From Demequina sp. NBRC 110057 (GTDB lineage Bacteria; Actinomycetota; Actinomycetes; Actinomycetales; Demequinaceae): a stretch of DNA of 64,000 nucleotides. This document shows positions 51,237 through 58,569 of this stretch, piece by piece. The stretch is taken from contig NZ_BBRN01000005.1 in NCBI RefSeq assembly GCF_002090175.1, positions 310,001 through 374,000 on the forward strand, given 5' to 3'. A model generated the notes under the pieces. The model had not been told where the DNA came from. It saw only the letters and a list, made by a program, of their open reading frames with translations, and did not search any database. The position numbers and the translations under genes are program-made. Position 1 is the stretch's first letter. Every line of letters starts with the position of its first letter.

Positions 51237-54200
51237 TTCTCCCTCAGGATCTCCTCGTCGCGCGTGCGACCCTCGCGGCCGCCCCACGCCTCGTCGGAGT
51301 CCTCCCACGCCTTGGTGGGGATCAGCGGCCGGTCGGCGCCGCGTCCCTGTGAGGCGGGAGTCGCGGTGCCCGGCGTCGCCGGGCGCAGGGCCGATGCCTC
51401 GGCCGGCTCGTCCTCGGCAGTCGCCTCATCCTGGTGCGTCTTGTCCTGAGGCTCCTCGTGCTGAGGCTCGTCCACCTGGGAATCGTCTTCCACGTCGTCC
51501 TCCTCGGTGGTCGTCGCGTCAGCGACGGGCGGCGCCACGGACGTGGCCACCGCATCGGCCACCGCGAGGGTCGACAGGCCTATCGTCAGCGGCTCCGGCT
51601 CGGCCGGCGCCTCCGGCTCGGGCTCGGTGAGGTCGGGCAGGGGCAGGCCCTGCTCCGGCTCGGGAAGGCCGAGGTCGAGCGACTCCTGGACCGACTCGGG
51701 CTCGGTCGCGTTCTCGGGAAGCGCGGCGAGCACCTGCGCGGCCGCGGCATCGGGGTCCATGAAGACGTCGAGCGTCCACAGCGGCACCACGCGCCAGCCG
51801 AGGCGCTCGAGCCCGGTGCGCTGACGCCGGATGCGGTCGCGCAGCGACACCGAACCCGCGGCGGTGGCCTCGTCGGTCACCACGGCGACCGTGTAGTCGC
51901 GGTCGTGACGGCCGCCGACCACCATGGGGATGGCGTCGGCGCCGGTGCCGTAGCGCACGTGGACGGCGTAGCCGTCGCGGCGCAGGCGCTGCGCGACGTC
52001 GGCCAGCAGCCAGTCGGAGGGTGCGGGCTCGGGCCGCTCGGGGGCCACGGGGGCGTTCTGGGCGGCGCGCAGCAGCTCGCGGAGGTCCTCGACCCCCGCC
52101 GCGTCCTCGCCGCCGATGCCCTCGAGGGCGCCGAAGCCGAGCGCGCTCACCACTGTCACATCGTGGCTGGCAGACGTCAGCGCCTGGACCAGGGCCTCGC
52201 GGCCCCAGGGCTGGGACAGCGCGCCAAGGTGGTCAGGGACGCTGCCGGTGGCGTCGGGCGCATAGCCGAGCGACAGCACCACCTCGTGAACGTGGTGGCC
52301 GCCTCCCTCGCCGAGCACCTCGACGTCGACCTCGGCCAGGCGCTCGTCGCGCTCGGTGAGGGCGTCTCGGACGCGCGCGGCGTGGAGCTCGTTGCCGGCC
52401 GCCACCAGGAGGTCGGTGCGAGGAACGGAGTCGAAGGCGCGGGCCACGTGGTCCACGACGGCCTGCACCTCGGCGGGAGTGGACTCGACAGTCGCGGTGC
52501 CCGCGACGGGGGTGCCGGTGGCGTCGAGGACGGAGACCGTGAGGCGCCCCTGTCCGCGCGCGGCGGGCTGGGTCGGGAGGGCCCTGCCGTAGGCGACCTC
52601 GGCGAGCAGCGCGCTCACACGCGGGTCGCGCGGCTGCGGTGCGGCGTGCATGGTGACGCGCGGGAGCATGGCCGCCATCGCGGCGACGGCGGAGCGGGTC
52701 GCCGAATGGGCGTCTCCCACGACGACCACCTGCTTGGCGCGCGCGAGGGCAGGCACCAGCTCGGCGAGAGCGAGCGACTCGCCTCCCACGATGACCGCGA
52801 GGTCCACGCAGCGCGAGGCGGGCGCCAGGCGCGAGACCTGCTCGGCCTTGGCGAGGATGACGGGCCTGAGGCTCGTGACGAGCGGGGCGAAGTCGCGCCA
52901 CAGCTCCTTGAACGAGGCGTCGACGCCCTCCACCAGCGCAGAGAACAGGTCGCGCGCGAGGTCGGGGTGGCGCGCGATGGCGCTGCGGCGGCGCTCCGCC
53001 GCGGCGCGCATGAGGGGTCCCACGCGGGCGCCGGCGAACGCATCGTCCCGCGTCCTGAACTCCTCCATGGCGGCCCCCAGGGCGCCGAACTCGGTGAGGC
53101 TCGGGTCGGCCGTGACGATCGCGTCGAAGGCCGCTGCCCACCACGCGAACTCGAGGTCGCGCCGGATCTGCTCGGGGCCGGCGCCACGCTCGCGCAGGTC
53201 CGCGACGAGCGCCTCGAAGCCGCCGGTCTCCACGTCGATGTCGACGTCCGCCACCTCGGAGGACTCGAGCGAACCCGGCACGCCGAGCGCAAGGCGGTCG
53301 AGGCGCTCGATCATGTCGTCCCACGGCTGCTCGGGAAGGTCGTCGACCCCGGTGACGGAGGCGACCGTGTCATCGATCACGTCCCACTCGGCGCGGGCGC
53401 GACCCACGCGCTCCACGAACACGTCGTAGTCGTCGGGGACCACGGGCCAGCCGCCGGCGGAGCAGTGCGAGCGCCACGTCACCGCGAGGTCGTGCGCGCG
53501 CACCAGGTCCTCGTGCAGGCGCTCCTTGCCGCGCCCGGGGCGCAGCAGCTCGACGGCGCGACGCACGAGGGCGCGGCGGTCGCGGCGGGGAAGGTCGACA
53601 TATCGCGACGAGCCGTGCGGGGCCGTCGCCGCCACCAGGTCGTTGAGTGAGCGGTGGAACACGGCGGGAGAGAAGATCTCGAGGATCTCGCGCAGGTCGG
53701 CGAACATGTCGACCTGCTGGGTCCACTGCGAGAACGACTCCGCCTCGTCGACCCCGGTCTCGTGGGCGGCGATGGCCGCCTCGGAGCGCATCTTGGGAAG
53801 CGACCGTCCAAGGAACGCGGACAGCGCCTCGTCGAGCCGCGGCGCCTGCTCGGCCTCGGCATGGCCCGTCCACCACGGGTCGATGCCCGACAGGTCGAGG
53901 GCGCCCGAGGTCGCGGCGGCCGTCGCGATGTCGTCCTGCATGGAAGCGTCCTCGGGGGCGAGTGCGCGCGCGAGCGCGGCGGCCACGGACGCGAAGCCGT
54001 GCTCGGCGACAGTGGCGGCGGCATCGGCCCCCAAGCGTGCGGTCGTCTCCGGAGCCGGCGTCGCCGTGGTCACGCGGACGATGGCCTGGACGGCCTCGAA
54101 CGCGCTCACTCCCCACGGTCGGTGCGAGCGGTGCAGGGCGTCGAAGCGGCGGTGCAGGCCGGCGCGGGCGCGCAGCAGGTCCTCGCCCGCGCGGCGCATC

Positions 54201-55303
54201 GCGGCATCGTCGACATGCGGCGTGCCCATGGTGATGGCCTCGAGAAGGCGCGTGCGCGCGCCAATGTTCCACGTCTGGACGGTGCCGTCGATCACCAGGT
54301 CGCCGGCGCCGATCGCACCCAGGCGGCGCGCCACGGCGCGCAGCGAGGCGTCCTCGCCGCCCACGACCATGACCGTGCGTCCCGAGGCCGCTCCATCGGC
54401 GCCGATCGCTGCCGCGGTGCCCACCGCATCGGCCCCCGGCGGGGTCTGGAGGAAGACGTCGCGGCCCGTCGCGATGAGGTCGAGGGCGGCAAACTGCATG
54501 TCGTCGAGGTCGCCCGCGCCGCGCTCGGCGAAGGGGTCGCGGTCGCCCTTGGGGAAGGCGGGAAGCGGCTCCGACAGCGCCGCGACGGCGTCGCGGTCCC
54601 CCGCGGCGGCGGCGATGATCGACGAGGCCGGCAGCACCGTGTCGAGGTCGTCGAGGTCGTCCAGCAGACGCTGCTCGGGGTCGTCGTAGGCGCCCAGCAC
54701 GAGGCGGTCGCGCACCGTCACGGACTCGCCCAGCAGGTCGGTGCGCTCGCGCACGGCGTCCCACAGGGGGCGCGGATCGAAGTCGCGGCCGGGGGTGACC
54801 GCGGGAAGGTGAGGAGGCTGCTCGTCGCCGTTGCGGGCGGCGCGCTCGCGGAGCATCGCGACCACGATGGGGTTGACCCAGTTCTCATCGCGCAGCGTCA
54901 AGTGAAGGTCGCGCTCCCGGTACCGCTCGAGCTCGACGGCGCGCAGCAGCAGCGGCATCTCGACGTCATGCTCCGCCTCGCGCCATGCGAGGGTGCCGAT
55001 CGCGATCGCGGCGGTCCAGGCACCGGTGGCTGCCTTAACCCGCTCGGCCTCCTCGAGGATGACGCGGCCGCGGTGCAACACGGTGTCCTGGGTGGCCTCG
55101 TCGCGCAGCAGCGACGTGAGCGCGGTGGCGCGTCCGGCGAAGAGCTGAGCAAGCCCCGAGGGGTGCGAGTGCCGCAGGTCGATGACGTTCGCACTGGTCG
55201 AGACGAGGTCGCGCAGGGGCGACACGGTCGCCTGCGTCTGGAGCTGCTCTCGCCACTCCTGAAGGGCGTCCGCGACGAGTGCTCGGCCGATGTAGTCCAC
55301 CAC
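51221..55303 (-). CDS. Catalytically erased DUF4011-like helicase/nuclease homologue
   Basis: A 1,360-residue protein with the layout of a DUF4011-type SF1 helicase plus C-terminal nuclease, but altered at each active site. N-terminal α-helical DUF4011-like part (1-170). At ~283, DVFLQTPPGADAVGTAAAI stands where GPPGTGKS is expected; at ~838 LAVIVGGESLALAELVPAL replaces the DEASQ Walker B; VVVVGDA (~859) and the closing EVVLSLGYAPDATGS...WGREALVQALTSASHDVTVVS keep helicase shape without Arg residues. Residues ~1098-1182 resemble a Vsr/DUF559 nuclease with the metal ligands gone. An acidic Pro-rich tail follows. GTG 55303 is 6 nt after TACCGT. Confidence 0.75.
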   Translation of the reverse strand: MVDYIGRALVADALQEWREQLQTQATVSPLRDLVSTSANVIDLRHSHPSGLAQLFAGRATALTSLLRDEATQDTVLHRGRVILEEAERVKAATGAWTAAIAIGTLAWREAEHDVEMPLLLRAVELERYRERDLHLTLRDENWVNPIVVAMLRERAARNGDEQPPHLPAVTPGRDFDPRPLWDAVRERTDLLGESVTVRDRLVLGAYDDPEQRLLDDLDDLDTVLPASSIIAAAAGDRDAVAALSEPLPAFPKGDRDPFAERGAGDLDDMQFAALDLIATGRDVFLQTPPGADAVGTAAAIGADGAASGRTVMVVGGEDASLRAVARRLGAIGAGDLVIDGTVQTWNIGARTRLLEAITMGTPHVDDAAMRRAGEDLLRARAGLHRRFDALHRSHRPWGVSAFEAVQAIVRVTTATPAPETTARLGADAAATVAEHGFASVAAALARALAPEDASMQDDIATAAATSGALDLSGIDPWWTGHAEAEQAPRLDEALSAFLGRSLPKMRSEAAIAAHETGVDEAESFSQWTQQVDMFADLREILEIFSPAVFHRSLNDLVAATAPHGSSRYVDLPRRDRRALVRRAVELLRPGRGKERLHEDLVRAHDLAVTWRSHCSAGGWPVVPDDYDVFVERVGRARAEWDVIDDTVASVTGVDDLPEQPWDDMIERLDRLALGVPGSLESSEVADVDIDVETGGFEALVADLRERGAGPEQIRRDLEFAWWAAAFDAIVTADPSLTEFGALGAAMEEFRTRDDAFAGARVGPLMRAAAERRRSAIARHPDLARDLFSALVEGVDASFKELWRDFAPLVTSLRPVILAKAEQVSRLAPASRCVDLAVIVGGESLALAELVPALARAKQVVVVGDAHSATRSAVAAMAAMLPRVTMHAAPQPRDPRVSALLAEVAYGRALPTQPAARGQGRLTVSVLDATGTPVAGTATVESTPAEVQAVVDHVARAFDSVPRTDLLVAAGNELHAARVRDALTERDERLAEVDVEVLGEGGGHHVHEVVLSLGYAPDATGSVPDHLGALSQPWGREALVQALTSASHDVTVVSALGFGALEGIGGEDAAGVEDLRELLRAAQNAPVAPERPEPAPSDWLLADVAQRLRRDGYAVHVRYGTGADAIPMVVGGRHDRDYTVAVVTDEATAAGSVSLRDRIRRQRTGLERLGWRVVPLWTLDVFMDPDAAAAQVLAALPENATEPESVQESLDLGLPEPEQGLPLPDLTEPEPEAPAEPEPLTIGLSTLAVADAVATSVAPPVADATTTEEDDVEDDSQVDEPQHEEPQDKTHQDEATAEDEPAEASALRPATPGTATPASQGRGADRPLIPTKAWEDSDEAWGGREGRTRDEEILREKPPHW

Positions 55304-55309
55304 TCCCCT

Positions 55310-55315
55310 ACGGTA
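55310..55315 (-). promoter_or_regulatory. -10 box TACCGT for the large helicase-like gene
   Basis: TACCGT on the minus strand ends 6 nt before the GTG start at 55303, so transcription and translation probably begin together; an intact promoter suggests the gene is expressed. Confidence 0.5.
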
Positions 55316-55533
55316 TCCGCTCGCGGCTCAGGCTCCTGTGATTCCCACGCCGCGAGCGGGCCTGCATCCGCTTGCGGCGGGCCCCCGAACGCCAGACAGT
55401 GCACGCCCGCTTGTTCAGCCGACGTGCACCGTTGGAGAGATTGTGAGCCTCGCGCACCCTTTCGTCAAACCGGCCGTGCGGCCGGCTGTCACCGGTCCCA
55501 GTCCGGCGTCGACGCGCCCGGCTCAGACCCTGC

Positions 55534-55678
55534 GTAGGAACGCCAGTACTCATGCGGCCAGCATCGGGCCCGTTGTAGGAACGTGAGAACTCATCGCCGC
55601 GCGGCACCCCTCGACGGTGAGGACTCGCGTTCCTACAAGGGGGCTCGGGCGCGACGACATGAGGACTGACGTTCCTAC
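55534..55678. repeat. Four 21-bp repeats in nested inverted array (two forward, two reverse)
   Basis: Copies at 55534-55554 and 55575-55595 (+) and 55616-55636 and 55658-55678 (-) share GTAGGAACG then AG and CTCA. Offsets are 41, 41 and 42 bp, about four helical turns, with 20-21 bp between copies. The outer pair matches at 19 of 21 positions and the inner at 17, so the block could fold as two stacked stems. It fills the middle of the 478-bp gap between the helicase-like gene and tRNA-Arg; the rest of the gap shows nothing else. Confidence 0.8.
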
Positions 55679-55781
55679 GTCGAAGGAGCGGTGGCGGCGG
55701 GAGGGACACTCGGGCGGCAGTCCGAGGGAACGGCGCGTCACCGCGCGGGGCTGGCGCGCGCATAGCGCACCACCTGAACAG

Positions 55782-55854
55782 TGCGCCTGGGCAGATTCGA
55801 ACTGCCGACACCCGCTTTAGGAGAGCGGTGCTCTATCCCCTGAGCTACAGGCGC
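55782..55854 (-). tRNA. tRNA-Arg, anticodon CCT
   Basis: A 73-nt cloverleaf without encoded CCA. Acceptor GCGCCTG/CAGGCGC, D arm GCTC AGGGGATA GAGC, anticodon stem CCGCT/AGCGG with loop CTCCTAA giving anticodon CCT for AGG codons, and T arm GGCAG TTCGAAT CTGCC. The flanking sequence does not repeat the tRNA 3' end, so no integrated element is indicated. Confidence 0.95.
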
Positions 55855-55877
55855 GTGGGGCACCTATGAGGGTACCC

Positions 55878-55905
55878 GGTGTGAGCCGCGGCCACGGCCC
55901 ACACC
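55878..55905 (-). terminator. Hairpin terminator after the aldo-keto reductase gene
   Basis: GGTGTG (55878) pairs with CACACC (55900) and an inner GCCG/CGGC stem lies between them, 5 nt past the reductase stop. No T-run. Confidence 0.45.
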
Positions 55906-55909
55906 CCGG

Positions 55910-56893
55910 TCACCACTTCGTGTGGACATGCTCGCGGATCTGGTCGTGATAGATCCGCGCGAGGGCGGCGAGGGTTTCCTCGTCGAGGCCCTCGAGGCTC
56001 CCGGCCGCGGCGTTGGCCCGTGCCTGATCGGGGCGGGAGGCGCCGGGGATGATGGTCGCCACGCCGGCCTGGGCGATCCACGCGAGCGCGAGCTGCGCGG
56101 TGGTCCAACCCTCGGGGGTGAGCGCGGCAACGTCGCGCGCGGCCCTCACGCCGACCTCGTAGGGCACGCCGGAGAAGGTCTCGCCAATGTCGAAGGCCTT
56201 GCCCTCGCGGTTGAAATTGCGGTGGTCACCCTCGCCGAACGTGGTGTGCTCGTCGTACTTGCCCGACAGTAGGCCGGAGGCGAGAGGCACGCGGGCGATG
56301 ATCCCCACCCCTGCCTCGCGCGCCTCGGTCACGACGTGCTCGAGCGGCTTGCGGCGGAAGATATTGAGGATGATCTGGATCGAGGCGAGGTCCGGCTCGC
56401 GTAGCGCGGCAAGTGCCTCATCACAGGTCTCGACCGACACGCCCCAGCGCGCCACCCGCCCCTCCTCCTGGAGGGTGCGCAGGTCGTCGTACGTGCGCGG
56501 ATCGTCGAGAACCTCGCTGGGCGGGCAGTGCAGCTGCACCAGGTCGAGGGTGTCGACGCCGAGGTTCTCGCGCGAGCGGTCGGTCCAGTGACGGTAGTTG
56601 TCGAGCGTGTACTCGCCCGCGACGTGGGGGTTGGCGCGGCGGCCCATCTTGGTCGCCACGGTGATGGCGGCGTCACCGCGCTCGGCGATGAACCGACCCA
56701 CCGCGCGCTCGGAGCGGCCGTCGCCGTAGACGTCGGCGGTGTCGAAGAAGGTGACACCGGCGTCGGCGGCCGCGTTCAGGATGTCCTGCGCGGTGTCGTC
56801 CTCGACGTCCGCCCAGTCCGCGCCCAGCTGCCAGCAGCCCTGGCCGATGACGGAAACCTCGCGGCCGAGCCGCGGCACCCAGTTCGTCTGCAT
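55910..56893 (-). CDS. Aldo-keto reductase family oxidoreductase
   Basis: A 327-residue (α/β)8-barrel NADPH reductase. The catalytic tetrad is Asp51 and Tyr56 (FFDTADVYGDGRSE), Lys82 (VATKMG) and His in LVQLHCPP; IIPGASRPDQARANAAA binds the cofactor phosphate. YhdN/general-stress AKR-like in layout. Substrates of this subfamily are broad aldehydes. ATG 56893 is six nt after TAGGCT, so leaderless and monocistronic. Confidence 0.93.
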   Translation of the reverse strand: MQTNWVPRLGREVSVIGQGCWQLGADWADVEDDTAQDILNAAADAGVTFFDTADVYGDGRSERAVGRFIAERGDAAITVATKMGRRANPHVAGEYTLDNYRHWTDRSRENLGVDTLDLVQLHCPPSEVLDDPRTYDDLRTLQEEGRVARWGVSVETCDEALAALREPDLASIQIILNIFRRKPLEHVVTEAREAGVGIIARVPLASGLLSGKYDEHTTFGEGDHRNFNREGKAFDIGETFSGVPYEVGVRAARDVAALTPEGWTTAQLALAWIAQAGVATIIPGASRPDQARANAAAGSLEGLDEETLAALARIYHDQIREHVHTKW

Positions 56894-56899
56894 CCACCC

Positions 56900-56905
56900 A
56901 GCCTA
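56900..56905 (-). promoter_or_regulatory. -10 box TAGGCT for leaderless aldo-keto reductase
   Basis: TAGGCT on the minus strand ends 6 nt before ATG 56893. Confidence 0.55.
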
Positions 56906-56927
56906 CGGTGCCCCGCCCGGGCAGACG

Positions 56928-56965
56928 ACGACGGCCGTCGTCCCCGAGGGGGCGGCGGCCGTCGT
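56928..56965 (-). terminator. Hairpin terminator of the NlpC/P60 gene
   Basis: ACGACGGCCG (56928-56937) pairs exactly with 56956-56965, with an inner CCCC/GGGG stem, 17 nt past the gene's stop. Confidence 0.7.
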
Positions 56966-56982
56966 GACAGTGGTGTTCCGGG

Positions 56983-57714
56983 TCAGGTGACGCGGACGTA
57001 CGTGGGGTTCGACTGCCAGATCGGGCGGAACTGGATGGTCTTGCCCGGGCGCGGCGCGTCGATCTGCAGGTTGGGACCCGCGTAGATGCCGACGTGGCCC
57101 GGGGTCACGATGATGTCGCCGGGCTGCGGGGTCGACACGCGGGTGCCGACGCCGTAATAGGCGCCCGAGGACGACGGCAGCGAGATACCGAGCTGGCCGT
57201 ACACGTACGAGACGAAGCCCGAGCAGTCGAAGCCGCCCGGCGACTTGCCGCCGCTCACGTACGGGGTGCCGACGTACTTCGACGCCTCGGCAATCACGGC
57301 GGAGCCAGAGATCGCAGCGGACACCGACGCCGAGTTCGACACAGGTCGCGAAGCGGTCGCCGACGATCCGGACGACGCGCTGTCGCTCGACTCGGACGCC
57401 GAGTTCCCAGACGTGGTCGACGAGTTCGACGACTGCGTCTGCACAGGCTCGGGGGTGATGACCGGCTCGGGGTCCTCGGAGACGTCGATGTCCGGCGTCT
57501 CGACGTCGTAGTCGAGCTTGTCGGAGGCGGTCACCGATGCGGAGACGGAGCCGAGGTCAGCCGATGCGGCGTCGGCCTCAAGGGCCAGCTCGCTCGTACC
57601 GGTGTCCGCAGTCACGTCCTGGGAGACGAGAGCGGCCGCGGCGGCTCCCGTGAGGGGCACCACGACGAGCGCTGCACCGGCCGTAGCCGCCACCGCACGC
57701 GTCCTGGCGCGCAT
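56983..57714 (-). CDS. Secreted NlpC/P60 peptidoglycan endopeptidase
   Basis: A 243-residue exported protein. Signal peptide (residues 1-30), a 100-residue Ser/Thr/Asp-rich linker and a C-terminal NlpC/P60 domain with catalytic Cys164 (GGFDCSGFVSYVYG) and His207 (PGDIIVTPGHVGIYAG). It cleaves γ-D-Glu-diaminopimelate-type bonds during wall remodelling. ATG at 57712-57714 has GAGG 9 nt upstream; an in-frame TTG 15 nt earlier is less likely. The leader is structured and about 135 nt long. Confidence 0.92.
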   Translation of the reverse strand: MRARTRAVAATAGAALVVVPLTGAAAAALVSQDVTADTGTSELALEADAASADLGSVSASVTASDKLDYDVETPDIDVSEDPEPVITPEPVQTQSSNSSTTSGNSASESSDSASSGSSATASRPVSNSASVSAAISGSAVIAEASKYVGTPYVSGGKSPGGFDCSGFVSYVYGQLGISLPSSSGAYYGVGTRVSTPQPGDIIVTPGHVGIYAGPNLQIDAPRPGKTIQFRPIWQSNPTYVRVT

Positions 57715-57746
57715 GTATCCGTACCTCAAAGTCCTTGCGTTCCTTC

Positions 57747-57820
57747 CGCGCAGCCATCTGCGCGTCGATGTTCCCGGCGCACCTGTCCCAGAGGGGGGTC
57801 TCTGGAGCCATCTCAGGTGC
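57747..57820 (-). other. Structured 5' leader of the NlpC/P60 gene
   Basis: Two stem-loops lie in the untranslated leader: CGCGCAG/CTGCGCG with a 4-nt loop (57747-57764), and a bulged stem GCACCTG/CAGGTGC enclosing CCAGAG/CTCTGG (57779-57820). In actinobacteria NlpC/P60 genes often carry c-di-AMP riboswitches; I looked for that core and did not recognise it, so regulation by this RNA is open. Confidence 0.45.
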
Positions 57821-57857
57821 CCGACGAGGTCGTGTCCTCTCTCGTCAATAAGCGACC

Positions 57858-57885
57858 ATGTTACCTAATCGTGATGAAAACCCAA
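57858..57885 (-). promoter_or_regulatory. Promoter of the NlpC/P60 gene (TTGGGT-16-TAACAT)
   Basis: -35 TTGGGT (57880-57885) and -10 TAACAT (57858-57863) with a 16-bp spacer lie within the last codons of the upstream dtxR gene, so this gene has its own promoter. Confidence 0.5.
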
Positions 57886-58569
57886 GTCCGGGATGCAGAA
57901 GACGTGCCTCGCGGCCTCCGGCACGATGGTGATCTCGCCGGACTCCGCGACCACCCTGACGCCGCCGTCGGCAGCGTTGATACAGACCGTCTCCCCAGGT
58001 ACGACCCCGACCGTCAGCACATCCTCGAGAAAACCGACGGCCGCCTGGGGGTTCTCCCCGATGCGGGTCACGACCACCTGAGAAATTCCTTGCGCGACAG
58101 CCTGATCGAGGGACATCTGGGGGCCGGAGGCGGCCTCCTCGGCCGTCCCAAGGCCTAGCTCGTCGAGGCCGGGAATGGGGTTGCCGTACGGCGATGTGCG
58201 TGGCTCGCCGAGCATCGTCACGAGGCGCCGCTCCACGCGGTCGCTCATGACGTGTTCCCAGCGGCACGCCTCCTCATGAACGTAGGGAAGGTCGAGCCCG
58301 ATGACGTCCACCAGGAGACGCTCGGCGAGGCGGTGCTTGCGCATCACTCGCATCGCTGTCCGCTCACCCGCCTCCGTCAGCTGCAGAGTGCGGTCGGGGT
58401 TGACCACGACCAGCCCGTCGCGCTCCATCCGGGCGATCGTCTGCGAAACCGTGGGGCCGGAGTGCTCCAGCTGCTCCGCGATCCGCGCGCGCATCGGCAC
58501 CACGCCATCCTCGATGAGTTCCCAGATGGTACGGAGGTACATCTCCGTGGTGTCGATCAAATCGCTCAT
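57865..58569 (-). CDS. DtxR/IdeR-family iron-dependent repressor
   Basis: A 234-residue metalloregulator. Winged HTH (residues 1-65), dimerisation domain and C-terminal SH3-like domain are complete. Metal ligands align with DtxR numbering: Met10, Cys102, Glu105, His106 and His79, Glu83, which marks an Fe2+-type rather than MntR-type sensor. The ATG overlaps the ugd stop as ATGA, an unusual coupling of an iron regulator to UDP-glucuronate synthesis. No iron-box is evident nearby, so targets are elsewhere. Confidence 0.93.
   Translation of the reverse strand: MSDLIDTTEMYLRTIWELIEDGVVPMRARIAEQLEHSGPTVSQTIARMERDGLVVVNPDRTLQLTEAGERTAMRVMRKHRLAERLLVDVIGLDLPYVHEEACRWEHVMSDRVERRLVTMLGEPRTSPYGNPIPGLDELGLGTAEEAASGPQMSLDQAVAQGISQVVVTRIGENPQAAVGFLEDVLTVGVVPGETVCINAADGGVRVVAESGEITIVPEAARHVFCIPDLGFHHD

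Noticed and set aside
51221-55303. Pseudogene call for the large helicase-like gene
   Set aside because: Catalytic motifs are lost, but there is no frameshift or stop over 4 kb, codon use is normal and a promoter is present.
55534-55678. CRISPR array
   Set aside because: Repeats are imperfect, the last two are inverted, spacers are only 20-21 bp, and no cas genes are present.
55782-55854. tRNA-Arg as an integration site for a genomic island
   Set aside because: No integrase, no repeated tRNA 3' segment in the flanks, and neighbouring composition is uniform.
57715-57864. c-di-AMP (ydaO) riboswitch
   Set aside because: Expected from the downstream gene type, but the conserved core was not recognisable by eye; reported only as a structured leader.
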